From JBBRVW01 sp038246545 (GTDB lineage: Bacteria > Actinomycetota > Actinomycetes > JACCUZ01): a stretch of 64,000 bases of DNA. The stretch spans positions 1-64,000 of the forward strand of contig JBBRVW010000012.1 in the NCBI GenBank assembly GCA_038246545.1, in the 5' to 3' direction. The first letter of the stretch is position 1. Each line of letters begins with the position of its first letter. Made by a program: the position numbers and the translations under genes. Positions 1-9,627 of the stretch are shown here, piece by piece. The notes beneath the pieces are model-generated. The model ran no database searches and was not told the origin of the DNA. It saw only the letters and a list, made by a program, of their open reading frames with translations.

Positions 1-146
1 AACTTCCGCGCCCTCGGCAAGCGCTTCGGCAAGGACACCCCGACCGTCGCGGCCGCCGGGGGGGGGGGGGCGGCCGCCTGCGCCGCGCGCCCGGCCCCCG
101 GCGGGGGGGGGGGGGGGCCCGGGCCGGGGCGGGGCCGCCCCCCCAC

Positions 147-2849
<2,703 letters not shown>

Positions 2850-2857
2850 GGCGGGCG

Positions 2858-3105
2858 CTCCTTCGGCGGTGCTCGACTGTCGGTCGCTGCCGAAGGGACG
2901 AGGCCCGTCGTGCCAGGCCCCGCGGTACCACCCTCCTTGGCCGGTGCGCACCGCCGGGGCGGTGCGGGCGCGGCCCGCTCGGTTCGTCCTGCTGCCGGGT
3001 CTAGTCGCCCCGCCGCCGGGTGCGGTGGGCTTTCTTCCGGCGGCTTGGGGGTGATGGCCCCGTCGTCGCCTCTGCAGGTACGGCTCCGACTCTACCGACC
3101 CTCGC
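2858..3105 (-). promoter_or_regulatory. ileS T-box riboswitch, translational type
   Basis: On the minus strand, 2938-2920 reads AGGGTGGTACCGCGG, the conserved T-box sequence. Its TGGT bulge (UGGN) would pair with the ACCA end of uncharged tRNA-Ile. Downstream, CCTTCGG (2896-2890) is complementary to CCGAAGG (2866-2860), which contains the ileS Shine-Dalgarno. That hairpin would hide the ribosome site, and the T-box 5' arm (AGGG) can pair instead with CCCT inside the same segment. No U-tract is seen, so control of translation initiation is expected, as in other actinomycete ileS T-boxes. A possible isoleucine specifier AUC sits at 3055-3053. The 5' limit is approximate. Confidence 0.85.
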
Positions 3106-3120
3106 AACGGGGAACGGCGG

Positions 3121-3162
3121 CATGCGCGACCCGCTCCCGCGGGCGGGGGCGGATCGCGCATG
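3121..3162 (-). terminator. Terminator-like hairpin between small ORF and ileS T-box
   Basis: CATGCGCGA (3121-3129) is mirrored by TCGCGCATG (3154-3162), a 9-bp stem with a GC-rich inner part. It lies after the stop of the small leftward ORF and before the T-box. There is no clear U-run. It could end transcription of the small ORF or be part of the T-box 5' region. Confidence 0.4.
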
Positions 3163-3178
3163 CCGGAGGTGCCGGTCG

Positions 3179-3277
3179 TCAGGTGCGATGTGCCTTGAGG
3201 CGGGCGCGACGACTGCGACGACGGTCGTTCTCGGTGAGGTGGGTGACGAGCTGGCCTGCGAGTGCGTTGTTGAACAC
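3179..3277 (-). CDS. Small ORF, 32 residues, basic C-terminus
   Basis: GTG start at 3277 with AGGAG six bases upstream, stop at 3179. The product has an uncharged start (FNNALAGQL), then a strongly basic tail rich in Arg and Lys (8 Arg/Lys in the last 14 residues). It has no family I recognise. A 7-bp hairpin (TGCCGGG 3297-3303 with CCCGGCA 3310-3316) lies just upstream of its ribosome site. It runs in the same direction as ileS, about 70 bases before the T-box region, and a hairpin separates the two. The good ribosome site makes translation plausible. It could be a leader peptide or a real small protein; equally it may be chance. Confidence 0.4.
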   Translation of the reverse strand: MFNNALAGQLVTHLTENDRRRSRRARLKAHRT

Positions 3278-3397
3278 GGTGGGCTCCTGGGGGTGGTGCC
3301 GGGCTCGGTCCCGGCAGTCAGAAATCTCGGAGAGTCGCGACGTCCTGCCAGCGGGGTGAGCACCACGCCTGAGGGGTGCTGGCACCCACGGCCTGCC

Positions 3398-3403
3398 TAG
3401 GCT
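3398..3403 (+). promoter_or_regulatory. -10 box TAGGCT for leaderless SGNH gene
   Basis: TAGGCT is followed by exactly six bases and then ATG 3410, so the transcript is predicted to start at the A of the start codon. No convincing -35 is present. Confidence 0.6.
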
Positions 3404-3409
3404 CGCCAC

Positions 3410-4186
3410 ATGCTCCGCTCCCCGCGCCGCACGGCACTCGCCGTCACCGTCGCCGGCCTCCTCCTGGCCGGTGCGGCGGGGTGCGCCGGTGGGGCGTCCG
3501 ACGCGCCGCCGGCGGCCCGGACACCGGGGTCGGCACCGCCCGTGGCGTCGTCCGGCGCTCCGGCCGAGCCGGAGGTGTACGTCGCCATCGGAGCCAGCGA
3601 GACGGTCGGCGTCGGCGCCGACGACCCCGAGACGCAGTCCTGGCCGCGCGTCCTGCACGACCGGGCACTCCCGGGCACCCGGTTCGTCGACGTGGGGGTG
3701 TCCGGCGCCACTGTCCGGGACGCCCTGGCCGGCCAGCTGGCCCGGGCACTGGCCGAGGACCCGGACGTCGTGACGGTCTGGCTGGCCGTCAACGACGCAC
3801 TGAGCCTGGTGCCGGTCCCGGACTACGAGCAGCTGCTCGGCAGCCTGGTCCACGCGCTGCGGCAGGGCGGCCGGACCGAGGTCCTCGTCGGCAACGTCCC
3901 GCCGCTGGACCAGCTGCCGGCCTACCGCGCGTGCCTGCCGGGCCCGGGGGTCACCGACGTCCCGTGCCCCCTGCCGTTGGTGCCGGGCCCGGCGGAGGTG
4001 CGCGCGACGGTGGCGGCCTTCAACGCCGCGATCGCCCGGGTGGTCGAGCGCGACGGCGCGGTCCTGGTCGACCTCTCCAGCCAGCGCGACCTGGCCGCCC
4101 TGACCAGCGACGACGGCTTCCACCCGAGCACGCGCGGTCACCGCGTGGTGGCACGGGCCTTCGCCGCGGCACTGCGGGCGGGCTGA
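3410..4186 (+). CDS. SGNH/GDSL-type esterase lipoprotein
   Basis: A predicted secreted lipid-anchored hydrolase of 258 residues. The N-terminus has RRxxL-type basic residues, a hydrophobic stretch and a lipobox ending in Cys25 (LAGAAGC). The four SGNH blocks are visible: nucleophile Ser63 in IGASETVG, Gly in GVSGAT (about 97-101), Asn128 in WLAVNDA, and the Asp-x-x-His pair D233/H236 in DDGFHPS. The family cleaves ester or acetyl groups from lipids or sugars; the substrate cannot be told. The gene stands alone between the ileS leader and the DksA-like gene, with its own promoter and no ribosome site, so it is probably leaderless. Confidence 0.85.
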   Translation: MLRSPRRTALAVTVAGLLLAGAAGCAGGASDAPPAARTPGSAPPVASSGAPAEPEVYVAIGASETVGVGADDPETQSWPRVLHDRALPGTRFVDVGVSGATVRDALAGQLARALAEDPDVVTVWLAVNDALSLVPVPDYEQLLGSLVHALRQGGRTEVLVGNVPPLDQLPAYRACLPGPGVTDVPCPLPLVPGPAEVRATVAAFNAAIARVVERDGAVLVDLSSQRDLAALTSDDGFHPSTRGHRVVARAFAAALRAG

Positions 4187-4237
4187 TCCCGGGGGCGGTC
4201 CGCCGCAGGTCATGGGGCTGCCGAGCGGCGCGCCGGT

Positions 4238-4266
4238 TTGTCGGGCGCTCAGCCTGGTCCTATCCT
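4238..4266 (+). promoter_or_regulatory. Sigma-A-type promoter TTGTCG-17-TATCCT
   Basis: TTGTCG at 4238-4243, a 17-base spacer and TATCCT at 4261-4266. The predicted start of transcription is near 4273-4276, which coincides with an in-frame ATG at 4276 (possible leaderless start) and lies about 70 bases before the alternative ATG at 4345. This is one of the best-matching promoters in the window. Confidence 0.65.
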
Positions 4267-4344
4267 GCCGCCACCATGCGTGACGATCACCCCGGCGAGG
4301 TGGTCACGCTCCGTGACCGCGATCTGGCAGGCGAGGGGACCGAG

Positions 4345-5688
4345 ATGGCTGGCGAGCCGACGAGTGGCAGTGCCGAGAAGGGCACCACCGGGGTCGGTGG
4401 GCGGGTGCGGCACGCGGTGGCGGCGGCCCGGGAGGCCGTTCGGCGGCGCACGTCGGCGCCGGTGAGCTCCGCCGCCAGGCGGGCGGGCAGCACGTCCGCC
4501 GCGGCGACCAAGGCGCCCGCGAAGACGGCTCCGCCCACGAAGGCGGCCGCGAAGCGGGCTCCCGCGAAGAAGACGGTCGCGAGGAGGCCGGTGGCCAAGA
4601 AGGCGGTGGCCAAGAAGGCGGTGGCCAAGAAGGCGGTGGCCAAGAAGGCGGTGGCCAAGAAGACGGTGGCCAAGAAGACGGTGGCCAAGAAGACGGTGGC
4701 CAGGAAGGCGGTCGGCAAGAGGCCGCCGGCCAAGAAGACGGTCGCGACGAAGTCCGCCGCGAAGAAGACGGTCGCCAAGAAGGCCCCGACGGGGAAACCG
4801 GTCGCCAAGAAGGCCCCGACGAGGAAGCCGGTCGCGACAAAGGCTCCTGCGACGAAGGCCGCCGCGAAGAAGACGGTCGCCAAGAAGGCTCCTGCGAAGA
4901 AGCCGGTCGCCAAGAAGGCTCCTGCGAAGAAGCCGGTCGCGAGGAAGGCCCCTGCGACGAAGGCCGCCGCGAAGAAGACGGTCGTCAAGAAGGCTGCTGC
5001 GACGACGCCGGTCGCCAAGAAGATGGTCGCGACGAAGGCTGCCCCCGCGAGGACCAGCCCGGCGCCCAAGGCTGCACCGGCCAGCAAGGCCGGCAAGGCC
5101 GCACCGACGGCTGCCGCGACGTCGGCGGCGGGGGCCGCCGGGACCGCGCCTCCCGCCACCCTCGCAGCCGCCGCGAAGACCGCTCCCGCCCGGAAGAAGG
5201 GGAACGCCAAGGCTCCGGAGCCGGTGGTCCGCACGCCCCAGTCGGACGTACCCGCTGCGCGCAAGGCGCCCGGGCCGACCACCTCGGCCGAGCCGCGCGC
5301 CCTCGTCGTCCGGGCCGATGAGGACCCGTGGACGAAGGGCGAGCTGGCCGAGGTGCGGGGCGAGCTCAAGGCCGAGGTCCGCCGTCTGCGCGACGAGCTG
5401 GACATGGCCGAGCACGAGATCGACGACATGCTGCGCGACTCCGGTGACGGAGCCGGCGACGACGCCGCCGACGCCGGCAGCAAGACGTTCGAGCGCGAGC
5501 ACGAGATGTCCCTCGCCAACAACACCCGTGACATGCTGGTGCAGGCGGAGCGAGCGCTGGCCCGCATCGACAACCGCACCTACGGAGTCTGCGAGAACTG
5601 TGGCAACCCGATCGGCAAGGCTCGGCTCCAGGTGTTCCCGCGGGCGACGCTGTGCATGACGTGCAAGCAGCGGGAGGAGCGCCGCTGA
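4345..5688 (+). CDS. DksA/TraR zinc-finger protein with long Lys/Ala/Pro repeat arm
   Basis: The last ~125 residues are a DksA/TraR-type module. It has an acidic helical segment (rich in E, D, L, R) followed by a C4 zinc finger with CENC and CMTC, Cys pairs about 20 residues apart. DksA-family proteins bind RNA polymerase; the actinomycete members are poorly understood. The first ~290 residues are unusual: a very basic, low-complexity arm of VAKKA, PAKK and AAKK units, like histone H1 or the tail of mycobacterial HupB, so it probably binds DNA or RNA. ATG 4345 has a GAGGGG-like site; ATG 4276 is in frame and could be used by a leaderless mRNA, giving 470 residues. lspA follows with overlapping stop and start. 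A fusion of this size and basicity is much longer than ordinary DksA (about 150). Confidence 0.82.
   Translation: MAGEPTSGSAEKGTTGVGGRVRHAVAAAREAVRRRTSAPVSSAARRAGSTSAAATKAPAKTAPPTKAAAKRAPAKKTVARRPVAKKAVAKKAVAKKAVAKKAVAKKTVAKKTVAKKTVARKAVGKRPPAKKTVATKSAAKKTVAKKAPTGKPVAKKAPTRKPVATKAPATKAAAKKTVAKKAPAKKPVAKKAPAKKPVARKAPATKAAAKKTVVKKAAATTPVAKKMVATKAAPARTSPAPKAAPASKAGKAAPTAAATSAAGAAGTAPPATLAAAAKTAPARKKGNAKAPEPVVRTPQSDVPAARKAPGPTTSAEPRALVVRADEDPWTKGELAEVRGELKAEVRRLRDELDMAEHEIDDMLRDSGDGAGDDAADAGSKTFEREHEMSLANNTRDMLVQAERALARIDNRTYGVCENCGNPIGKARLQVFPRATLCMTCKQREERR
4591..4710 (+). repeat. 15-bp tandem repeat, eight units, in frame
   Basis: Eight successive 15-bp units of GTGGCCAAGAAGGCG type: four identical, three ending AGACG, one with AGG for AAG. 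Each encodes VAKKA/T or VARKA. Degenerate units continue to about 5040. Since units are multiples of three, copy number can change without breaking the frame, so this is a likely site of length variation between strains. Confidence 0.9.
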
Positions 5689-6197
5689 GCGACGGCGAGC
5701 GGCCGGTCGGCACCCGGTCCCGGCTGCCGCTGCTGCTCGCGGTGGCGGGGCTGGTCCTCGCGGCCGACATGGTCACGAAGTGGCTCGCCGTCCGCGAGCT
5801 CGGCGACCGCGAGCCGGTCGAGCTGCTCGGCGGACTCCTGACCCTCCGGCTGGTGCGCAACGGCGGCGCCGCGTTCGGCGCGGCCCAGGGCCTCACCGTC
5901 GTGCTCACGGTCGTGGCAGCCGGTGTCGTGGTGGTCATCCTGCGGCTGTCCCGCCGGCTGGCGAGCCTCCCCTGGGCCGTCGCGCTCGGGCTGGTGCTGG
6001 GCGGGGCCGTCGGCAACCTCGTCGACCGGGTCTTCCGCGCGCCCTCCCCGGGGCGCGGCCACGTCGTCGACTTCCTCGGGCTGCCGCACTGGCCGGTGTT
6101 CAACCTCGCCGACTCGGCCATCGTCTGCGCCGGTGTGCTCCTCGTGGTCCTGTCGGCCCGCGGCATCACCTACGACGGAGCGCGCACCCCGTCCTGA
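5685..6197 (+). CDS. lspA: Lipoprotein signal peptidase (signal peptidase II)
   Basis: Cleaves the signal peptide from diacylated prolipoproteins, the step after Lgt (encoded at 47.3 kb). It is an integral membrane aspartic protease with four membrane segments. Visible motifs: D28-x-x-T-K in segment 1, the conserved RNGGAAFG (about 58-65), catalytic Asp114 in GNLVDR and catalytic Asp143 in FNLADS. All key residues are present. The start is chosen as CTG 5685, which overlaps the stop of the upstream gene (cTGA) and has GGGAGGAG five to six bases before it; no ATG or GTG lies between this and membrane segment 1. ATG 5652 is in frame but has no ribosome site. Translation is probably coupled to the DksA-like gene. 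Confidence 0.93.
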   Translation: MSDGERPVGTRSRLPLLLAVAGLVLAADMVTKWLAVRELGDREPVELLGGLLTLRLVRNGGAAFGAAQGLTVVLTVVAAGVVVVILRLSRRLASLPWAVALGLVLGGAVGNLVDRVFRAPSPGRGHVVDFLGLPHWPVFNLADSAIVCAGVLLVVLSARGITYDGARTPS

Positions 6198-6274
6198 CCG
6201 CGCGCACCGCTGTCCGCCGGCCCCGGGCGCCGGGCTCGTCAGAACTCGAGGTAACCAAACGGCCCCCCGGCGCG

Positions 6275-6310
6275 TCTTGAGTAGGTGTGAGGTCACGGGC
6301 CGACTCAAGA
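6275..6310. promoter_or_regulatory. Inverted repeat upstream of sugar transferase (operator candidate)
   Basis: TCTTGAGT (6275-6282) and ACTCAAGA (6303-6310) are perfect 8-bp arms 20 bases apart. They lie upstream of the TATATT (6335-6340) and TTGTGC-19-TACCCT (6355-6385) promoter-like sites. The 256-base gap 6198-6453 otherwise shows no ORF that I would support. It could be an operator or a long hairpin; the spacing suits a dimeric regulator. Confidence 0.4.
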
Positions 6311-6354
6311 GCAGTACAGATACGGTCAGACCAGTATATTCCGGTCGATCTAGG

Positions 6355-6385
6355 TTGTGCCGTCGCGGGACCTGACCGCTACCCT
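6355..6385 (+). promoter_or_regulatory. Candidate promoter TTGTGC-19-TACCCT
   Basis: TTGTGC at 6355-6360 and TACCCT at 6380-6385 with a 19-base spacer, about 70 bases before the sugar transferase ATG at 6454. A second AT-rich box, TATATT at 6335-6340, is an alternative. Both stand out in a GC-rich background. Confidence 0.4.
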
Positions 6386-6453
6386 GCGGTGGCCCCGTGG
6401 TCGGCGTGGCGGGATGCCGCGCGGCCCGTCGATCGGAACGAGGGAGGGGGAGC

Positions 6454-7992
6454 ATGACGTCGGTAGTGCCCGAGCGCACCCTCGTGCGCTCCCTCGAGGT
6501 CTCGGCCGCGTCCCGGCTGGGGACCAAGCCCGCGCTGGTCGCCGACACGCGCTGGCTGCGTCGCCTCAGCCGCCGGCTGCTCCTGCTCGACGCCCTGGTC
6601 GTCGCGATCAGCATCGCCCTGTCGCTGGTCGTCCGGTTCACCGCGCTGGCCGAGCGCTTCGGCCGTGACCGATCGCGGATCTCGCTGCCCGCGAGCATCA
6701 GCGAGCTCGACTACTCGTCGTACCTCGTCATCGGCCCGCTGCTCGGCATCGCCTGGGTGGCCATGCTCATGGCCACCCGCACCTACGACGCCCGCGTGCT
6801 CGGGGTCGGCGGCGACGAGTACCGCCGGGTCGCCCGCGCCAGTGTCTACTTCTGGGGCCTGGTGGCGATCGCCAGCTACATGACGCACTTCGAGCTGTCC
6901 CGGTTCCTGCTCGCCGTCGCGTTCGCGATCGGCACCTTCCTCCTGATGCTGGGTCGCTGGACCGCACGCAAGTTCCTGCACCGGGCTCGTCGCCGCTCCA
7001 GCGACTGGTCGCACCGGGTTCTCGCCGTCGGGGGGCGCGCCGAGGTCGACGCCCTGGTCGCCGAGCTCGAGCGCGAGCCCTATGCCGGTCTCAAGGTCGT
7101 CGGCGCGTGCATGCCGCCCGGCGACGAGACCGAGGGGTCGTCGGTCCCGGTGGTCGGCTCGCTCACCAGCGTCCCGGACGCCGTGGCCCGCCTGGGCGTC
7201 GACACCGTCGCCGTCACTGCCTCCCGCGGCCTGACCAGCGGCGTCCTCAAGCGCCTGGGCTGGGACCTCGAGGGCGCCGGCGTCGACCTGGTCGTCGCCC
7301 CCGCCCTCACCGACATCGCCGGCCCGCGCGTCCACGTCCGGCCGGTCTCCGGCCTGCAGCTGCTCTACGTCGAGCAGCCTGAGTTCACCGGACCCACGTG
7401 GGCGATGAAGGAGGCCTTCGACCGCGTCCTCGCCGCCCTCGCCCTCACACTGCTGTCGCCGGTGATGCTGCTCATCGCCCTCGGTGTCCGGCTCAGCAGC
7501 CCCGGCCCGGTGATCTTCCGCCAGGTCCGCGTCGGCCGCGACGGCGAGGTCTTCACGGTCTTCAAGTTCCGCACCATGGTCGTCGATGCCGAGAAGCACC
7601 TCGAGGCCCTCTGGGAGCTCTCCGAGGGCAACGGCGTCCTCTTCAAGCTCAAGGACGACCCGCGCGTCACGCCGTTCGGGCGGCTGCTGCGCCGGGTCAG
7701 CTTCGACGAGCTGCCGCAGCTGTGGAACGTCGTCACCGGCACCATGAGCCTGGTGGGGCCGCGGCCCGCGCTCCCCACCGAGGCCGAGCGCTACGGCCGC
7801 TCCACTGCCCGCCGGCTCCTGGTGAAGCCCGGCATCACCGGGCTCTGGCAGGTCAGTGGCCGGTCCGACCTCACGTGGGAGGACAGCGTCCGGCTGGACC
7901 TGTACTACGTGGAGAACTGGTCCTTCGCCGGCGACATCCAGATCCTCTGGAAGACCGTGGCCGCCGTCGTGCGGGCCCGTGGGGCCTACTGA
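6454..7992 (+). CDS. Polyprenyl-phosphate sugar-1-phosphate transferase (exopolysaccharide initiation)
   Basis: A 512-residue membrane enzyme that would move a sugar-1-phosphate from a nucleotide sugar onto undecaprenyl phosphate, starting synthesis of a cell-surface polysaccharide. The N-terminal half has several membrane helices (about 35-60, 90-115, 135-165) and a Rossmann-like CoA-binding-fold segment (about 185-300). The C-terminal third is the bacterial sugar transferase domain with KFRTM, DELPQLWNV, SLVGPRP and KPGITGLWQV, which hold the catalytic and phosphate-binding residues. The ATG is preceded by GGGAGGGGG. It sits alone between lspA and rluD with no other glycan genes near, so the polymer it starts is unknown. 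The family includes CpsE, WbaP and WcaJ. Confidence 0.9.
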   Translation: MTSVVPERTLVRSLEVSAASRLGTKPALVADTRWLRRLSRRLLLLDALVVAISIALSLVVRFTALAERFGRDRSRISLPASISELDYSSYLVIGPLLGIAWVAMLMATRTYDARVLGVGGDEYRRVARASVYFWGLVAIASYMTHFELSRFLLAVAFAIGTFLLMLGRWTARKFLHRARRRSSDWSHRVLAVGGRAEVDALVAELEREPYAGLKVVGACMPPGDETEGSSVPVVGSLTSVPDAVARLGVDTVAVTASRGLTSGVLKRLGWDLEGAGVDLVVAPALTDIAGPRVHVRPVSGLQLLYVEQPEFTGPTWAMKEAFDRVLAALALTLLSPVMLLIALGVRLSSPGPVIFRQVRVGRDGEVFTVFKFRTMVVDAEKHLEALWELSEGNGVLFKLKDDPRVTPFGRLLRRVSFDELPQLWNVVTGTMSLVGPRPALPTEAERYGRSTARRLLVKPGITGLWQVSGRSDLTWEDSVRLDLYYVENWSFAGDIQILWKTVAAVVRARGAY

Positions 7993-8029
7993 GGCAGGCG
8001 GCTCGTCGGGTGCGCCTCCGGTAGTCGGC

Positions 8030-8035
8030 GATACT
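8030..8035 (+). promoter_or_regulatory. -10 box GATACT for leaderless micro-ORF and rluD
   Basis: GATACT is followed by six bases and ATG 8042, the exact spacing for a transcript starting at the A of ATG. The -35 is weak. Confidence 0.5.
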
Positions 8036-8041
8036 CGAGCC

Positions 8042-8095
8042 ATGTCCGCCCACGAACTTCTTCGCAGCACCGAGAGATCCGGGCCGGCCCGCTGA
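8042..8095 (+). CDS. 17-residue leaderless micro-ORF coupled to rluD
   Basis: It encodes MSAHELLRSTERSGPAR and ends in TGA that overlaps the rluD start (TGATG at 8093-8097). The -10 box just upstream places the transcript start at its ATG. rluD itself has no convincing ribosome site, so translation of rluD probably depends on ribosomes ending this short ORF. The peptide has no known relatives that I can name. It is most likely a leader that provides re-initiation and may have no function as a peptide. Confidence 0.5.
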   Translation: MSAHELLRSTERSGPAR

Positions 8096-9045
8096 TGGCT
8101 CACGACCTCGCGGGCACCCCGGACCAGCGGCGGCTGCCCGTGCCTGAGGGTCTGGCGGGCGAGCGCCTCGACGCCGCCTTGTCCCGCCTCTTCGGCTTCT
8201 CCCGCACGCGGGCCGCCGAGCTGGTCGGTGCGGGCGACGTGCTGGTCGACGGCGCGCCCGGCGCCAAGTCCGACCGCGTGCACGCAGGCGCGTGGCTCGA
8301 CGTCACCATCCCGCCGCCCCCGGGCGCACCGCGGGTGGTCGCCGAGCTGGTCGAGGGCATGGTCGTGGTCCACGACGACGACGACCTCGTCGTCGTCGAC
8401 AAGCCGGTCGGGGTCGCGGCGCACCCGAGTCCCGGCTGGACCGGCCCGACGGTGGTCGGTGGCCTCGCCGGCGCCGGCTACCGGATCTCGACCAGCGGTT
8501 CCGCCGAGCGGCAGGGCGTCGTGCACCGGCTGGACGTCGGCACGAGCGGGCTGATGGTCGTGGCGAAGTCGGAGCGGGCCTACACGCTGCTCAAGCGCGC
8601 GTTCAAGGAGCGCGCGGTCGACAAGACCTACCACGCCCTCGTCCAGGGGCACCCGGACCCGCTCCGGGGGACCGTCGACGCGCCCATCGACCGGCACCCC
8701 AGCCACGACTACCGCTGGGCGGTGGTCGCGAGCGGCAAGCCCAGCGTCACCCACTACGAGACCCTCGAGGCGCACCGCGCGGCCAGCCTGCTCGAGATCT
8801 CCCTCGAGACCGGCCGCACCCACCAGATCCGCGTGCACATGGCCGCGCTGCGGCACCCGTGCGTCGGCGACCTCACCTACGGTGCCGACCCGACGCTGTC
8901 GGCCCGGCTCGGACTGTCGCGGCAGTGGCTGCACGCCGCACGGCTCGGCTTCGAGCACCCCGGCACCGGCGAGCGGCTCGAGCTCGCCAGCGCCTACCCC
9001 GACGACCTGGAGCACGCGCTCGAGGTGCTGCGGGCCGAGGCATGA
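8095..9045 (+). CDS. rluD: RluA-family 23S rRNA pseudouridine synthase
   Basis: Converts specific uridines of large-subunit rRNA to pseudouridine. Residues about 20-75 form an S4 RNA-binding domain (ERLDAALSRLFGFSRTRAAEL). The catalytic domain follows, with the motif HRLDVGTSGLM, whose Asp is the nucleophile, then HQIRVHMA and the conserved HPCVGDLTYG. The length (316) suits RluD/YlyB. The neighbour arrangement lspA-rluD is common in bacteria; here a sugar transferase is inserted between them. The start overlaps the stop of a 17-codon ORF and the end overlaps the acetyltransferase by ATGA. The exact target uridines cannot be told from sequence, so the symbol is by family. Confidence 0.88.
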   Translation: MAHDLAGTPDQRRLPVPEGLAGERLDAALSRLFGFSRTRAAELVGAGDVLVDGAPGAKSDRVHAGAWLDVTIPPPPGAPRVVAELVEGMVVVHDDDDLVVVDKPVGVAAHPSPGWTGPTVVGGLAGAGYRISTSGSAERQGVVHRLDVGTSGLMVVAKSERAYTLLKRAFKERAVDKTYHALVQGHPDPLRGTVDAPIDRHPSHDYRWAVVASGKPSVTHYETLEAHRAASLLEISLETGRTHQIRVHMAALRHPCVGDLTYGADPTLSARLGLSRQWLHAARLGFEHPGTGERLELASAYPDDLEHALEVLRAEA

Positions 9046-9518
9046 GGACCATCCGGCTGGCCACCGACGAGGCCGAGCGAGCGGTGGCCTTCCTCGTGCG
9101 GACCGACGTGTTCGTGACCGAGCAGGGGGTGCCGGCCGATCTCGAGCTCGACGAGCTGGACGAGGCCGCCGACCACTTCGTCGCCTACGACGACCAGGGC
9201 CTGCAGCGGGCGGTCGGAGCCGGCCGCCTGGTCGTCGAGGACCCGGGCTTCGAAGGCGCCGACCCCGCGCTCGGCCAGGTCGGGCACCTCGGCCGGCTGG
9301 CGGTCCGCCCCGAGACCCGCGGCACCGGCCTGGGGGTCGACCTGGTCCGGGCGATCGAGGCCCGCGCCGTCGAGCGTGGGCTGCGGGTGGTGGCGCTGTC
9401 GGCCCAGACCCACGCGCTGGGCTTCTACGAGCGGCTGGGCTACTCGGCGCACGGGCCGGAGTTCGACGACGCCGGGCTGCCGCACCGCTGGATGAGCCGG
9501 CCGCTCGACCCGGCCTGA
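9042..9518 (+). CDS. GNAT-family N-acetyltransferase
   Basis: A 158-residue protein with the GNAT fold. The acetyl-CoA binding motif A is LGRLAVRPETRGTGLGVDLV (about 86-105). Motif B is GFYERLGYSAHG near residue 130. The overall pattern (FVTEQGVPADLELD, DDAGLPHRWM at the end) matches the ElaA-like subgroup. The acceptor substrate is unknown. The ATG overlaps the rluD stop (ATGA), so it is in the rluD operon and translationally coupled. Confidence 0.85.
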   Translation: MRTIRLATDEAERAVAFLVRTDVFVTEQGVPADLELDELDEAADHFVAYDDQGLQRAVGAGRLVVEDPGFEGADPALGQVGHLGRLAVRPETRGTGLGVDLVRAIEARAVERGLRVVALSAQTHALGFYERLGYSAHGPEFDDAGLPHRWMSRPLDPA

Positions 9519-9627
9519 CCGGCTGCGCGGACCCGCTCTCCGGGGCCCGTCGCGGACCGGTGGCGTGGCGGCGCGTCCTCGGACCTGGAGGCGCTTACGG
9601 TGGTGCCGTGGACCTGCCGGGGGCGGA

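Noticed and set aside
59..145. Possible G-quadruplex or natural GC-rich element
   Set aside because: It lies inside the fold-back artefact at the contig end, so it is not reliable sequence.
4591..4710. CRISPR-like regular repeat
   Set aside because: Units are 15 bp, contiguous, in frame and coding, with no spacers.
4249..5579. Two overlapping minus-strand ORFs across the lysine-repeat gene
   Set aside because: Repetitive antisense translations (LLGHR and FLATA runs) of the 15-bp repeat; no ribosome site or motif.
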